Assembly: GCA_021818645.1 (NCBI GenBank)
Contig: JAKATS010000227.1
Coordinates: forward strand, 1 to 7,050
DNA: 7,050 nucleotides
Source: Acidobacteriota bacterium
GTDB taxonomy: Bacteria > Acidobacteriota > Terriglobia > Terriglobales > SCQP01
Reading direction: 5' to 3'
Positions 1 through 5,042 of the stretch are shown in pieces. The stretch's first letter is position 1; every line of letters begins with the position of its first letter. Position numbers and translations under genes: made by a program. The notes beneath the pieces were generated by a model that was not told where the DNA came from, did not search any database, and saw only the letters and a list, made by a program, of their open reading frames with translations.

Positions 1-448
1 CGTGGTCTCGCCCGATGCCGGCGGGGTGGAACGGGCGCGCTTTTTCGCCAAGAAGATGGATTCGGCGCTGGCCATCGTGGATAAACGCCGCGTGGCCATG
101 GATGAAAGCGAAGTCATGAACGTGATCGGCGATGTCTCGGGCCGCACCGCCGTCATCCTCGACGACATCATTGATACCGCCGGCACCCTGGTGAAAACGG
201 CTGATGCGCTGCTGGCGCAGGGAGCGCGGCGGGTGCTGGCCTGCGCCACGCATGCGGTGCTGAGCGGGCCGGCGCTGGATCGTATCCGCGCCAGCCGCCT
301 CGAGCAGGTGGTGGTCACCGACTCGATTCCGCTGCGCGCCGAAGCGCAGGGCGATCCCCGCATCTGCGTGCTCAGCGTTTCCGGACTTCTGGCTACGGCC
401 ATCCGGAATATCCACGAAGAAAGCTCGGTCAGCAGTCTGTTTATCTGA
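1..448 (+). CDS. prs: Ribose-phosphate pyrophosphokinase, C-terminal half (5' end outside window)
   Basis: Makes PRPP from ribose 5-phosphate and ATP in the cytoplasm, the precursor for purines, pyrimidines, histidine, tryptophan and NAD. The reading frame enters the window open; the first full codon is at base 2. The 148 visible residues align from memory with about residues 167-314 of the 315-residue E. coli enzyme, so only the second phosphoribosyltransferase-like domain is present. Visible landmarks (numbering from the first full codon) are VVSPDAGG at 1-8, the catalytic flexible-loop segment DKRR at 27-30, the PRPP-binding loop DDIIDTAGT at 54-62, and the conserved closing segment with EESSVSSLF. 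Nothing in the visible part looks damaged. It is the first visible gene of a plus-strand run leading into ribosomal protein genes. Its start and promoter cannot be assessed here. Confidence 0.96.
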   Translation, partial: VVSPDAGGVERARFFAKKMDSALAIVDKRRVAMDESEVMNVIGDVSGRTAVILDDIIDTAGTLVKTADALLAQGARRVLACATHAVLSGPALDRIRASRLEQVVVTDSIPLRAEAQGDPRICVLSVSGLLATAIRNIHEESSVSSLFI

Positions 449-459
449 AGTTTTGACAT

Positions 460-475
460 GGGCGGCGTGCCGCCC
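460..475 (+). promoter_or_regulatory. Perfect stem-loop in the prs-rplY spacer
   Basis: GGGCGG (460-465) pairs with CCGCCC (470-475) around a 4-base CGTG loop. It lies 20 bases upstream of the rplY Shine-Dalgarno sequence and has no T-run after it, so it is not a standard intrinsic terminator. It could be an mRNA processing or stability element, or a leader site for L25. A 6-bp GC stem in GC-rich DNA can also arise by chance. Confidence 0.3.
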
Positions 476-510
476 CGGGCGCGGGCAGGCCGCGCGGAAG
501 GAACATCAAT

Positions 511-1233
511 ATGGCAACTACGCAAACTACTTCCGGCCGGCTGGCCATCGCGGCGCAGACGCGCGCTGGGCGCGGCAAGGGTCCGGCGCGGCAGCTGCGC
601 CGCGCGGGTCAGATTCCGGCCACCCTCTATGGCGCCGGCGGCGCGCCGGTGGCGCTGGCCGTCGATCCCAAAACCGTGAGCCGGGTGCTGCACTCCGTTT
701 CCGGCCATAACACCATTTTTGAACTCCGGATCGATGGAGGTGAAAACACCGCCGCCATGATCGTGGACTGGCAGTTGGAGCCGCTCAAGGGCGGCTTGCT
801 GCATGTGGATTTGCAGCGCATCGCCATGGACCGCCTCCTCAAGCTGCGGGTTCCCGTGCAAACCCAGGGCGAAGCCGTGGGCGTGAAGACCCAGGGCGGC
901 ATTCTGGAACTGGTCACTCGCGAAGTCGAAATCGAGTGTCTGCCGGGCGATATTCCCGAATTCCTGACAGTGGATGTTTCGGGACTTTCCATCGGTCAGA
1001 GTTTCCGTATCGGCGAACTGAAAACGGATGCCAAATTCCGCATTCTCACCGACGCCGACCGCGTCATCGCGCACATCATCGCGGTGAAGGAAGTGGTGGA
1101 GACGCCGGCTGCCGAAGCCGCCGCTGCGGTGCCGGCCGAGCCGGAAGTGATCAAGAAGGGCAAGGCGGAGTCGGCGGAAGCCGAAGTCGAGGCCAAGCCC
1201 GAAGGCAAGGAAGCCAAGAAGGAAAAGAAATAG
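511..1233 (+). CDS. rplY: 50S ribosomal protein L25, long CTC/TL5 form
   Basis: L25 binds 5S rRNA in the large ribosomal subunit; the long form carries an extra C-terminal domain and is also known as general stress protein CTC or TL5. The 240-residue protein shows the L25 core motif at residues 20-41 (basic GRGKGPARQLRRAG followed by QIPATLYG). It then has the CTC beta domain, about residues 103-192, including the QRIAMDRLLKL segment and the CLPGDIPEFLTVDVSGL stretch. The last ~45 residues are a low-complexity Ala/Glu/Lys tail ending EAKKEKK. E. coli L25 has 94 residues and Thermus TL5 about 206, so the excess is this tail. The ATG at 511 follows GGAAGGA (496-502) at good spacing. pth starts 9 bases after its stop, so the two are probably translated from one mRNA. 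Confidence 0.95.
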   Translation: MATTQTTSGRLAIAAQTRAGRGKGPARQLRRAGQIPATLYGAGGAPVALAVDPKTVSRVLHSVSGHNTIFELRIDGGENTAAMIVDWQLEPLKGGLLHVDLQRIAMDRLLKLRVPVQTQGEAVGVKTQGGILELVTREVEIECLPGDIPEFLTVDVSGLSIGQSFRIGELKTDAKFRILTDADRVIAHIIAVKEVVETPAAEAAAAVPAEPEVIKKGKAESAEAEVEAKPEGKEAKKEKK

Positions 1234-1242
1234 GTTCCGGGC

Positions 1243-1893
1243 ATGGCCCCTGCGAACGAATCGCTGAGCTGGATCGTCGTGGGACTGGGCAACCCCGGCC
1301 TGGAATATGCGTTCACCCCGCACAATTTCGGTTTTCTGGTGCTGGATGAATTGGCCAACCGTTATCAGCTTCGGCTGGATCGGCGGGAATGCCAGGCCGT
1401 GGTCGGGCAGCTCCGGCTAGGCGGGCAGAGGGTGCTGCTGGCCAAGCCGGAAACCTATATGAACCTGAGCGGGGTAGCGGTGAAGAGTCTGCTGGTCAAA
1501 CACCAGTTCGACCCTGGGCGCCTGCTGGTGGTTTCAGATGATCTGGATCTGCCGCTGGGCGGTTTGCGGCTGCGGGCGCGCGGCTCGGCCGGCACGCACA
1601 ACGGACTGCGCTCCATTGTGGGTGCGCTGGACAGCCAGGAATTTCCCCGGCTGCGCCTGGGGATCGCCCCCGGCCATGCCATCGGTGATGCGGCCCGGTT
1701 TGTCACCGCGCCCTGGCGGAAAGCCGAGCTGAAGCCGGTGATGGAAGCCGTCGAACGCGGCGCCGATGCGGTGCTCGCAGTGCTGGAAAAGGGTTTGCAT
1801 GCGGCCATGAATGAATTTAATGTCCGTCCTGTGGCGGAGGCATCCGCCGCGGCGGATAAAGCTGGAACGAATCAGGACCTGAAGAAAGGCTGA
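1243..1893 (+). CDS. pth: Peptidyl-tRNA hydrolase
   Basis: Cleaves peptidyl-tRNAs that drop off ribosomes, recycling tRNA. At 216 residues it is slightly longer than E. coli Pth (194). The catalytic and substrate residues are in place: N17 in VGLGNPG, the catalytic His at 27 in the PHN motif, N74 in YMNLSG, D99 in SDDLDLP, and N120 in SAGTHNG. The last motif usually reads GGHNG, so Thr118 replaces a conserved Gly. The final ~20 residues, after FNVRPV, form a non-conserved Ala-rich tail; its DNA holds competing inverted repeats and the rpsF ribosome-binding site. No convincing Shine-Dalgarno precedes the ATG at 1243. With rplY ending 9 bases upstream, initiation may depend on translational coupling. 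Confidence 0.95.
   Translation: MAPANESLSWIVVGLGNPGLEYAFTPHNFGFLVLDELANRYQLRLDRRECQAVVGQLRLGGQRVLLAKPETYMNLSGVAVKSLLVKHQFDPGRLLVVSDDLDLPLGGLRLRARGSAGTHNGLRSIVGALDSQEFPRLRLGIAPGHAIGDAARFVTAPWRKAELKPVMEAVERGADAVLAVLEKGLHAAMNEFNVRPVAEASAAADKAGTNQDLKKG
1831..1856 (+). promoter_or_regulatory. Two mutually exclusive hairpins just upstream of rpsF, inside the pth 3' end
   Basis: The segment TCCGCC at 1843-1848 can pair with GGCGGA at 1833-1838 (loop GGCA). That stem extends to 8 pairs over 1831-1850 with one G-U. The same segment can instead pair with GGCGGA at 1851-1856 (five pairs, loop CGCG). Both pairings cannot form at once. The site ends 40 bases before the S6 start codon and encodes the variable C-terminal tail of Pth. 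Many bacteria carry an S6:S18-binding leader RNA upstream of rpsF; this is a positional candidate only, and I could not verify the known motif. Confidence 0.3.
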
Positions 1894-1895
1894 GT

Positions 1896-2306
1896 ATGAA
1901 TCGCACCTACGAAGTGATGTTTATTTTGCGCCCCGATCTGCCCGCCGAGGAAATGGATCAGTGGGTCACGACCTTGAGCGAGGCGGCGACCCACGCCGGC
2001 GCGACGCTGCGCCGCAGCGAGCGGCTGGGCAAACGGAGGCTGGCCTACCGGATCGAAGGCTATCAGGACGGGGAGTACGTGCTGTTCAACCTGGACGCGC
2101 CCGGGGCCGCAATTCATGAAATCGAGCGCCGGCTGCGGGTGACCGAAACCGTGATCAAATACCTGACCGTGCGCACCGATGAATTGGATAAACGGTCGGC
2201 CCGCGACCAGCAGCGGCGCAGCGCCCGCGCGGCCCGCAAGCCGGCCGTGCCGGCCGCCGCGCCCGCCGAAACGCCGGCGCCGGTCGGCGAAGCCGCGGCC
2301 GAATGA
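1896..2306 (+). CDS. rpsF: 30S ribosomal protein S6
   Basis: S6 pairs with S18 on the platform of the small ribosomal subunit. The 136-residue protein starts with the typical S6 strand RTYEVMFILRPDL (3-15). It continues through the conserved LGKRRLAYRI segment (about 44-53) and the YVLFNLDAP strand (about 60-68) to the ERRLRVTETVIKYLTVR helix and strand. The ferredoxin-like fold ends near residue 95; after it comes a basic then Ala/Pro-rich tail of about 40 residues, low in complexity. The ATG at 1896 is 2 bases past the pth stop. It is preceded by AAGAAAGG (1882-1889), which lies within pth codons, so the two genes are tightly coupled. rpsR follows after 49 bases. Confidence 0.95.
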   Translation: MNRTYEVMFILRPDLPAEEMDQWVTTLSEAATHAGATLRRSERLGKRRLAYRIEGYQDGEYVLFNLDAPGAAIHEIERRLRVTETVIKYLTVRTDELDKRSARDQQRRSARAARKPAVPAAAPAETPAPVGEAAAE

Positions 2307-2355
2307 TGGGCCCGCCTTCGCCGCTGCATCTGTTATGCATTGAGAGAGAACCGCT

Positions 2356-2622
2356 ATGGATGACAAAAAGCCAAATTCCGCCGGCGCGGCCGGCGGCAAG
2401 CGCCAATTTTACCGCCGCCGCAAGGTGTGCAAATTCTGCGTGGAGAAAATTGACCGCATTGACTATAAGGACGCGCGGGGATTGCAGTCCTTTGTGGCCG
2501 AACGCGGCAAGATTATTCCCCGGCGCATTACCGGTACCTGCGCGCCGCATCAGCGGCGGCTGACCCGCGCCATCAAGCAGGCGCGCAACATCGCTCTGCT
2601 GCCGTTTGCCACCCGCCTCTAG
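2356..2622 (+). CDS. rpsR: 30S ribosomal protein S18
   Basis: S18 forms a heterodimer with S6 on 16S rRNA. The 88-residue length is typical. The core runs from the basic [12 protein letters not shown] stretch (20-31) through [12 protein letters not shown] and [13 protein letters not shown] to the [14 protein letters not shown] helix and the usual LLPF near the end. Cys25 and Cys28 (CxxC) with Cys62 and His65 (CxxH) give the four-ligand zinc-binding pattern of the zinc-containing S18 form; whether zinc is bound is inferred. A Gly/Ala-rich leader of about 14 residues precedes the core. The ATG at 2356 follows a purine-rich GAGAGAGAA run (2342-2350). It sits between its partner rpsF and rplI, the common bacterial order. 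Confidence 0.96.
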   Translation: MDDKKPNSAGAAGGKRQFYRRRKVCKFCVEKIDRIDYKDARGLQSFVAERGKIIPRRITGTCAPHQRRLTRAIKQARNIALLPFATRL

Positions 2623-2657
2623 GCGGTGGGTTCATGGGCGGGAAGCATGATCGGGCT

Positions 2658-2704
2658 CGGCGGCAAGCCGCCGGCCGCGTCCGGTGCGCCGGACGGGAAG
2701 GGAG
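2658..2704 (+). promoter_or_regulatory. Tandem hairpins in the rplI leader, abutting the ribosome-binding site
   Basis: Hairpin A pairs CGGCGG (2658-2663) with CCGCCG (2668-2673) around a CAAG loop. Hairpin B pairs CGTCCGG (2678-2684) with CCGGACG (2689-2695) around TGCG, a UNCG-class tetraloop in RNA. Both stems are perfect and only four bases apart. The last base of B is the first base of the Shine-Dalgarno run GGGAAGGGAG (2695-2704), which lies 8 bases before the L9 ATG. This is the longest spacer in the ribosomal block (90 bases). A role in insulating or modulating rplI translation is inferred from position. Confidence 0.4.
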
Positions 2705-2712
2705 CCATTCTC

Positions 2713-3177
2713 ATGGAAGTGATTCTGAAAGAAGATGTCATCAAACTCGGCCGCCGCGGAGATAAAGTCGCGGTGGCCGAAGGCTATGGACGCAACTATC
2801 TGCTGCCCCGTCGGCTGGCGATTGAAGCCACCCCCGCCAACCTGCGCAACCTGGAGCAGATGCGGGCCGCGGCGGCGCGGCAGTCGGCCCAGGATCTGGA
2901 ATCGGCGCAGCGGCAGGCGCAGCAGTTGGCCGCGCTGCATCTGCAATTCCAGCGCCGGGCGGGCGAGCACGGTACGCTGTTCGGCTCGGTCACCAGCATG
3001 GATATCGCCGCCGAGCTCGAACGCCATGGCTTTCAGCTCGACCGGCGCCGTCTGCACTTGCCCGAGCCGCTGAAAGCTACCGGCCAGTTCAAGGTTCCGG
3101 TGCAGCTGCATCACGATGTGACGGTGGAGTTGCAGGTGGAAATCGCAGCGGAAAAGCCGGCCGGAGAGGGCGAATAA
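2713..3177 (+). CDS. rplI: 50S ribosomal protein L9
   Basis: L9 binds 23S rRNA at the base of the L1 stalk and helps maintain reading frame. The 154-residue product (E. coli has 149) shows the N-terminal signature: MEVILKEDV, then the GRRGDKVAVAEGYGRNYLLP segment within residues 13-32, and LA at 35-36. A long connecting helix follows, about 42-75, rich in Ala, Gln and Glu. The C-terminal rRNA-binding domain runs from GTLFGSVTSMDIA to VTVELQVEI. I chose the ATG at 2713 rather than a GTG at 2626 in the same frame: it gives the exact L9 N-terminus and has a strong ribosome-binding site, whereas the upstream extension is Gly/Pro-rich and unlike L9. It is the last gene of the plus-strand ribosomal block. 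Confidence 0.95.
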   Translation: MEVILKEDVIKLGRRGDKVAVAEGYGRNYLLPRRLAIEATPANLRNLEQMRAAAARQSAQDLESAQRQAQQLAALHLQFQRRAGEHGTLFGSVTSMDIAAELERHGFQLDRRRLHLPEPLKATGQFKVPVQLHHDVTVELQVEIAAEKPAGEGE

Positions 3178-3187
3178 GTCTGTCCCA

Positions 3188-3230
3188 GCCGGATCTCTGG
3201 CGGGATCCGGCATACCGGGCTCTTCCCCTT
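3188..3230 (+). terminator. Possible terminator after rplI (stem without a good U-tract)
   Basis: GCCGGATC (3188-3195) pairs perfectly with GATCCGGC (3204-3211) around an 8-base loop, starting 10 bases after the L9 stop codon. What follows is a pyrimidine-rich stretch (TCTTCCCCTT at 3221-3230) rather than a clean run of T. The position fits the end of the operon, but termination may be partial or Rho-dependent. Confidence 0.4.
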
Positions 3231-3232
3231 CC

Positions 3233-3258
3233 GGCGGCTTTTCCCGCCTGAAAAGCTG
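3233..3258 (+). promoter_or_regulatory. Overlapping, mutually exclusive hairpins in the rplI downstream spacer
   Basis: One stem pairs GGCGG (3233-3237) with CCGCC (3244-3248). The other pairs CGGCTTTTC (3235-3243) with GAAAAGCTG (3250-3258), nine pairs including one G-U, with loop CCGCCT. The second contains the closing arm of the first in its loop, so only one can form. There is no T-run after either. They lie directly upstream of the TATATACT box proposed as a -10 element. Confidence 0.3.
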
Positions 3259-3267
3259 ATATATACT
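3257..3267 (+). promoter_or_regulatory. Possible promoter (-10 region) for the small membrane protein gene
   Basis: The AT-rich island TGATATATACT stands out from its GC-rich surroundings. It can be read as an extended -10 (TG, one base, TATATA) or as TATACT at 3262-3267, one mismatch from TATAAT. No good -35 hexamer is seen at the right distance. A transcript starting near 3274 would have a leader of about 87 bases. Confidence 0.35.
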
Positions 3268-3301
3268 GGAGCCGTTTGCAGATGCGGTTCCCGGCGTTCC
3301 G

Positions 3302-3359
3302 GCGGACGGCACAAGACGGAATGTCCGCACACCCCTGGGCCGCGTCCACGGGAGGGTGT
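3302..3359 (+). promoter_or_regulatory. Structured leader whose second stem covers the Shine-Dalgarno sequence
   Basis: Stem 1 pairs GCGGAC (3302-3307) with GTCCGC (3323-3328). Stem 2 starts at the next base: ACACCC (3329-3334) pairs with GGGTGT (3354-3359), with a further T-A pair at 3336/3353 if C3335 bulges. The two helices are adjacent and could stack. Stem 2 occupies the GGGAGGG ribosome-binding run (3350-3356) of the gene starting at 3361. This would hold translation off until the stem opens; that role is inferred, and no known riboswitch class was recognised. Confidence 0.4.
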
Positions 3360-3360
3360 C

Positions 3361-3666
3361 ATGGCTGAGTTTGGATTTGCGTTCCTGCTGGCCATTGGAG
3401 TCCTGCGCGGCATGCTGTTTGTATGGGCCGTGCTGACCGGCTTTCTCATTCTGCTGCTCATCTACCGCGGGGTGGTCGGCATGCATGAAGACGATCAACT
3501 GATCCTGCACGAATCGGAAGCGCGCCTGCAGGATGAACAAACGGCGACGCTGGCCCGGATCAAAAAAATCCAGCCCTATATTCGCGCGCTTTCGGCGCTT
3601 TCCGGCGCCCTGATCGTGACCATGGTGGGTATCTGGGCCTACCGCGGCTTCACGTCATTGCATTAA
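3361..3666 (+). CDS. Small two-helix membrane protein of unknown function
   Basis: 101 residues, function not recognised. The N-terminus (residues 4-36) is almost entirely hydrophobic with one Arg at 16, so it reads as one membrane helix at about 18-36 preceded by a hydrophobic stretch, possibly a hairpin. Residues 40-75 are charged and helix-prone, beginning MHEDDQLILHESEARL. A second membrane helix spans about 77-94 and the protein ends in a short tail. No cleavable signal peptide or catalytic motif is visible. My impression is that short acidobacterial proteins with an 'EDDQL' segment between two helices exist, but I cannot confirm this without a search. The ATG at 3361 has GGAGGG 4-5 bases upstream. 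The gene is separated from rplI by 183 bases and appears to have its own promoter. The minus-strand operon ends 27 bases beyond its stop. Confidence 0.75.
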   Translation: MAEFGFAFLLAIGVLRGMLFVWAVLTGFLILLLIYRGVVGMHEDDQLILHESEARLQDEQTATLARIKKIQPYIRALSALSGALIVTMVGIWAYRGFTSLH

Positions 3667-3692
3667 ACGGATACCTGGTTCTTAGCAGCGGG

Positions 3693-4466
3693 CTATGAGC
3701 GGATGACGGCGATAAAGAGCCGGGGAAAAGGCAGCCGTACGCCGCCTTCGGCATCATGGGGGTAAATCTGCCCCAGCGCAGCGGTATAGCGCTCCAGGTA
3801 AGACGCGCGCTCTTCTGGATTGAGCGGGGCAAGATACGGCCTTAGGCCGCTGCCTTTGAACCATTCCACGATATCGGCCGCGCCTCTGGCCATGCGATGG
3901 TAATAAGTCGTGCGCCAAATCTCTATATGAGAGCAGTGCGGGCGCAGCCGGCGCTCATATTCATCCACGGTCAATAGCTCAGTGCGCTCTGCAGCGGCGG
4001 ATGAAAGCTTGGCCGCCCACGGCCCTGCTTGCGCGATTTCACGCATCAGCCGATGGGCGGGCTCAGCCAGATTGTCGGGCATTTGTATGGCCAGAACTCC
4101 CGGCCGCGAAAGCTTGCTCACTAAAGCGGGAAGCAATTCTTTATGATTGGGCACCCAGTGGAGAACGGCGTTAGCCAGTATGAGATCGTAAGGATCGGGA
4201 TCAGTCCAGCTTTCAATGGCGGATACTTCAAATCGCGCCTGGGGCAGCCGCACCCGCGCGGCTGCAATCATTTCCGGTGAGCTGTCGAGTCCGTTGATCC
4301 GGGCTTCGGGGTAGCGGCCGGCGAGCAGCGCGGTGGAGTTGCCCGGGCCGCAGCCGAGATCCATGGCCGAGCGTGGGTTGAACTCCGGCAGGGCGTTGAG
4401 CAGATCGCGTGCCGGGCGGGTTCGCTCGTCTTCAAACTGCAGGTATTGTTGGGGCGACCAGGACAT
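3693..4466 (-). CDS. tam: Trans-aconitate 2-methyltransferase
   Basis: Transfers a methyl group from S-adenosylmethionine to trans-aconitate, a spontaneous by-product that inhibits aconitase. The 257 residues match E. coli Tam (252) along most of the length. Visible segments are the N-terminal W-P-YL-F-ER-RPA pattern (3-19), the SAM-binding motif DLGCGPGNSTALL (36-48), the acidic GLDSSPEMIAAA segment that contacts SAM ribose, LILANAVLHWVPNHKEL, LAIQMPDNLAEP-LMRE, and the family signature IWRTTYYHRM. It closes with GLRPYL and FPRLFIAV. It is the last gene of a minus-strand operon, starting 9 bases after the ThiE/TenI stop, with no clear ribosome-binding site, so it may be coupled. Hand counts of 60-base blocks give 52-53% GC in several parts of this gene against 70% in the neighbour, which hints at transfer. 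Confidence 0.92.
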   Translation of the reverse strand: MSWSPQQYLQFEDERTRPARDLLNALPEFNPRSAMDLGCGPGNSTALLAGRYPEARINGLDSSPEMIAAARVRLPQARFEVSAIESWTDPDPYDLILANAVLHWVPNHKELLPALVSKLSRPGVLAIQMPDNLAEPAHRLMREIAQAGPWAAKLSSAAAERTELLTVDEYERRLRPHCSHIEIWRTTYYHRMARGAADIVEWFKGSGLRPYLAPLNPEERASYLERYTAALGQIYPHDAEGGVRLPFPRLFIAVIRS

Positions 4467-4475
4467 ACATTCGAT

Positions 4476-5030
4476 TTAGGGCAGGAAATAACGGATGGCG
4501 GCGAAGCCGGCGGCGCCGGCGGCGATGCAGGATTGCATATTCGTTTCCTCGATGCCGCCGATGGCCAGTACGGGTATCGCCGCGGCGCAGGCGCGCTCCA
4601 GTTCAGCCAGGCCCAAAGGCGGCTGCGGCCCGGGCTTGGAGGGCGTGGCGAAAATCGGGCCCAGCACGCAAAAATCGCAGCCCTCTCGCGCTGCCTGCCG
4701 GACCTCGCCTGCGGAATGGCAGCTTCGCGCCACCAGAAAGCCCGGCGGCACAAGGTGCCGGGCGCGCGGCATGGGCAGGCCCGCCGCCGGCAAGTGCACG
4801 CCATCGCAGCCGGTGGCGAGGGCCAGATCCAGCCGGTCGTTGATGATAATTTTAATGGCGGGAGTATCGCGCAACTGCTCCCGCACTGCGCGGGCCAGCT
4901 CGCATTGTTCCCGCGCGCTCAATTGCGGCTCGCGAATCTGGATCATGCCGGCGCCGCGCGCCTTCGCGGTCCGCAGCGCCGCCAGCAGCGCCTCGCTGCC
5001 CCGGCCGGGACTGATGCAATAACGTAACAT
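4476..5030 (-). CDS. ThiE/TenI-family protein (thiamine phosphate synthase-like)
   Basis: A TIM-barrel protein of the TMP-TENI family. ThiE joins the pyrimidine and thiazole halves of thiamine; TenI isomerises the thiazole phosphate. The barrel is recognisable from RYCISPG at the start, IQIRE (30-34), INDRLDLAL (63-71), DGVHLP (76-81), RSCHS (102-106), LGPIFATPSK (123-132) and IPVLAIGGI (152-160). Several ThiE features are retained: Q31, R33, N64, D65, K132 and the GG phosphate-binding pair. Two are changed: the usual Lys of the QxRxK motif is Pro35, and the HxGQxD motif is HLPAAGLP, with no metal-binding Asp, as in TenI. The protein has 184 residues against about 210 usual and lacks the final helix. 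Family assignment is secure, the exact reaction is not, so I give no symbol. The ATG at 5030 has only a weak ribosome-binding site and lies 12 bases after the previous gene. Confidence 0.85.
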   Translation of the reverse strand: MLRYCISPGRGSEALLAALRTAKARGAGMIQIREPQLSAREQCELARAVREQLRDTPAIKIIINDRLDLALATGCDGVHLPAAGLPMPRARHLVPPGFLVARSCHSAGEVRQAAREGCDFCVLGPIFATPSKPGPQPPLGLAELERACAAAIPVLAIGGIEETNMQSCIAAGAAGFAAIRYFLP

Positions 5031-5042
5031 CTTCAGGCAAAT

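Noticed and set aside
2325..2339. Small inverted repeat TGCAT/ATGCA in the rpsF-rpsR spacer
   Set aside because: It has only five pairs with a 5-base loop; too weak to call a regulatory element alone.
2626..2712. GTG at 2626 as the rplI start
   Set aside because: It would add 29 Gly/Pro-rich residues unlike any L9; the ATG at 2713 gives the canonical N-terminus and has a strong ribosome-binding site.
2632..3540. 302-codon minus-strand reading frame opposite rplI
   Set aside because: It overlaps L9 and the start of the small membrane protein gene, shows no recognisable domain, and arises from GC-rich codon bias.
4464..4470. Second ATG (4470-4468) just upstream of the tam start
   Set aside because: It is out of frame with Tam. 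The ATG at 4466 gives the correct Tam N-terminus.
4409..5027. Plus-strand reading frames opposite the ThiE/TenI gene
   Set aside because: They are Arg/Ala/Gly-rich shadows without motifs; the minus strand carries clear family sequence throughout.
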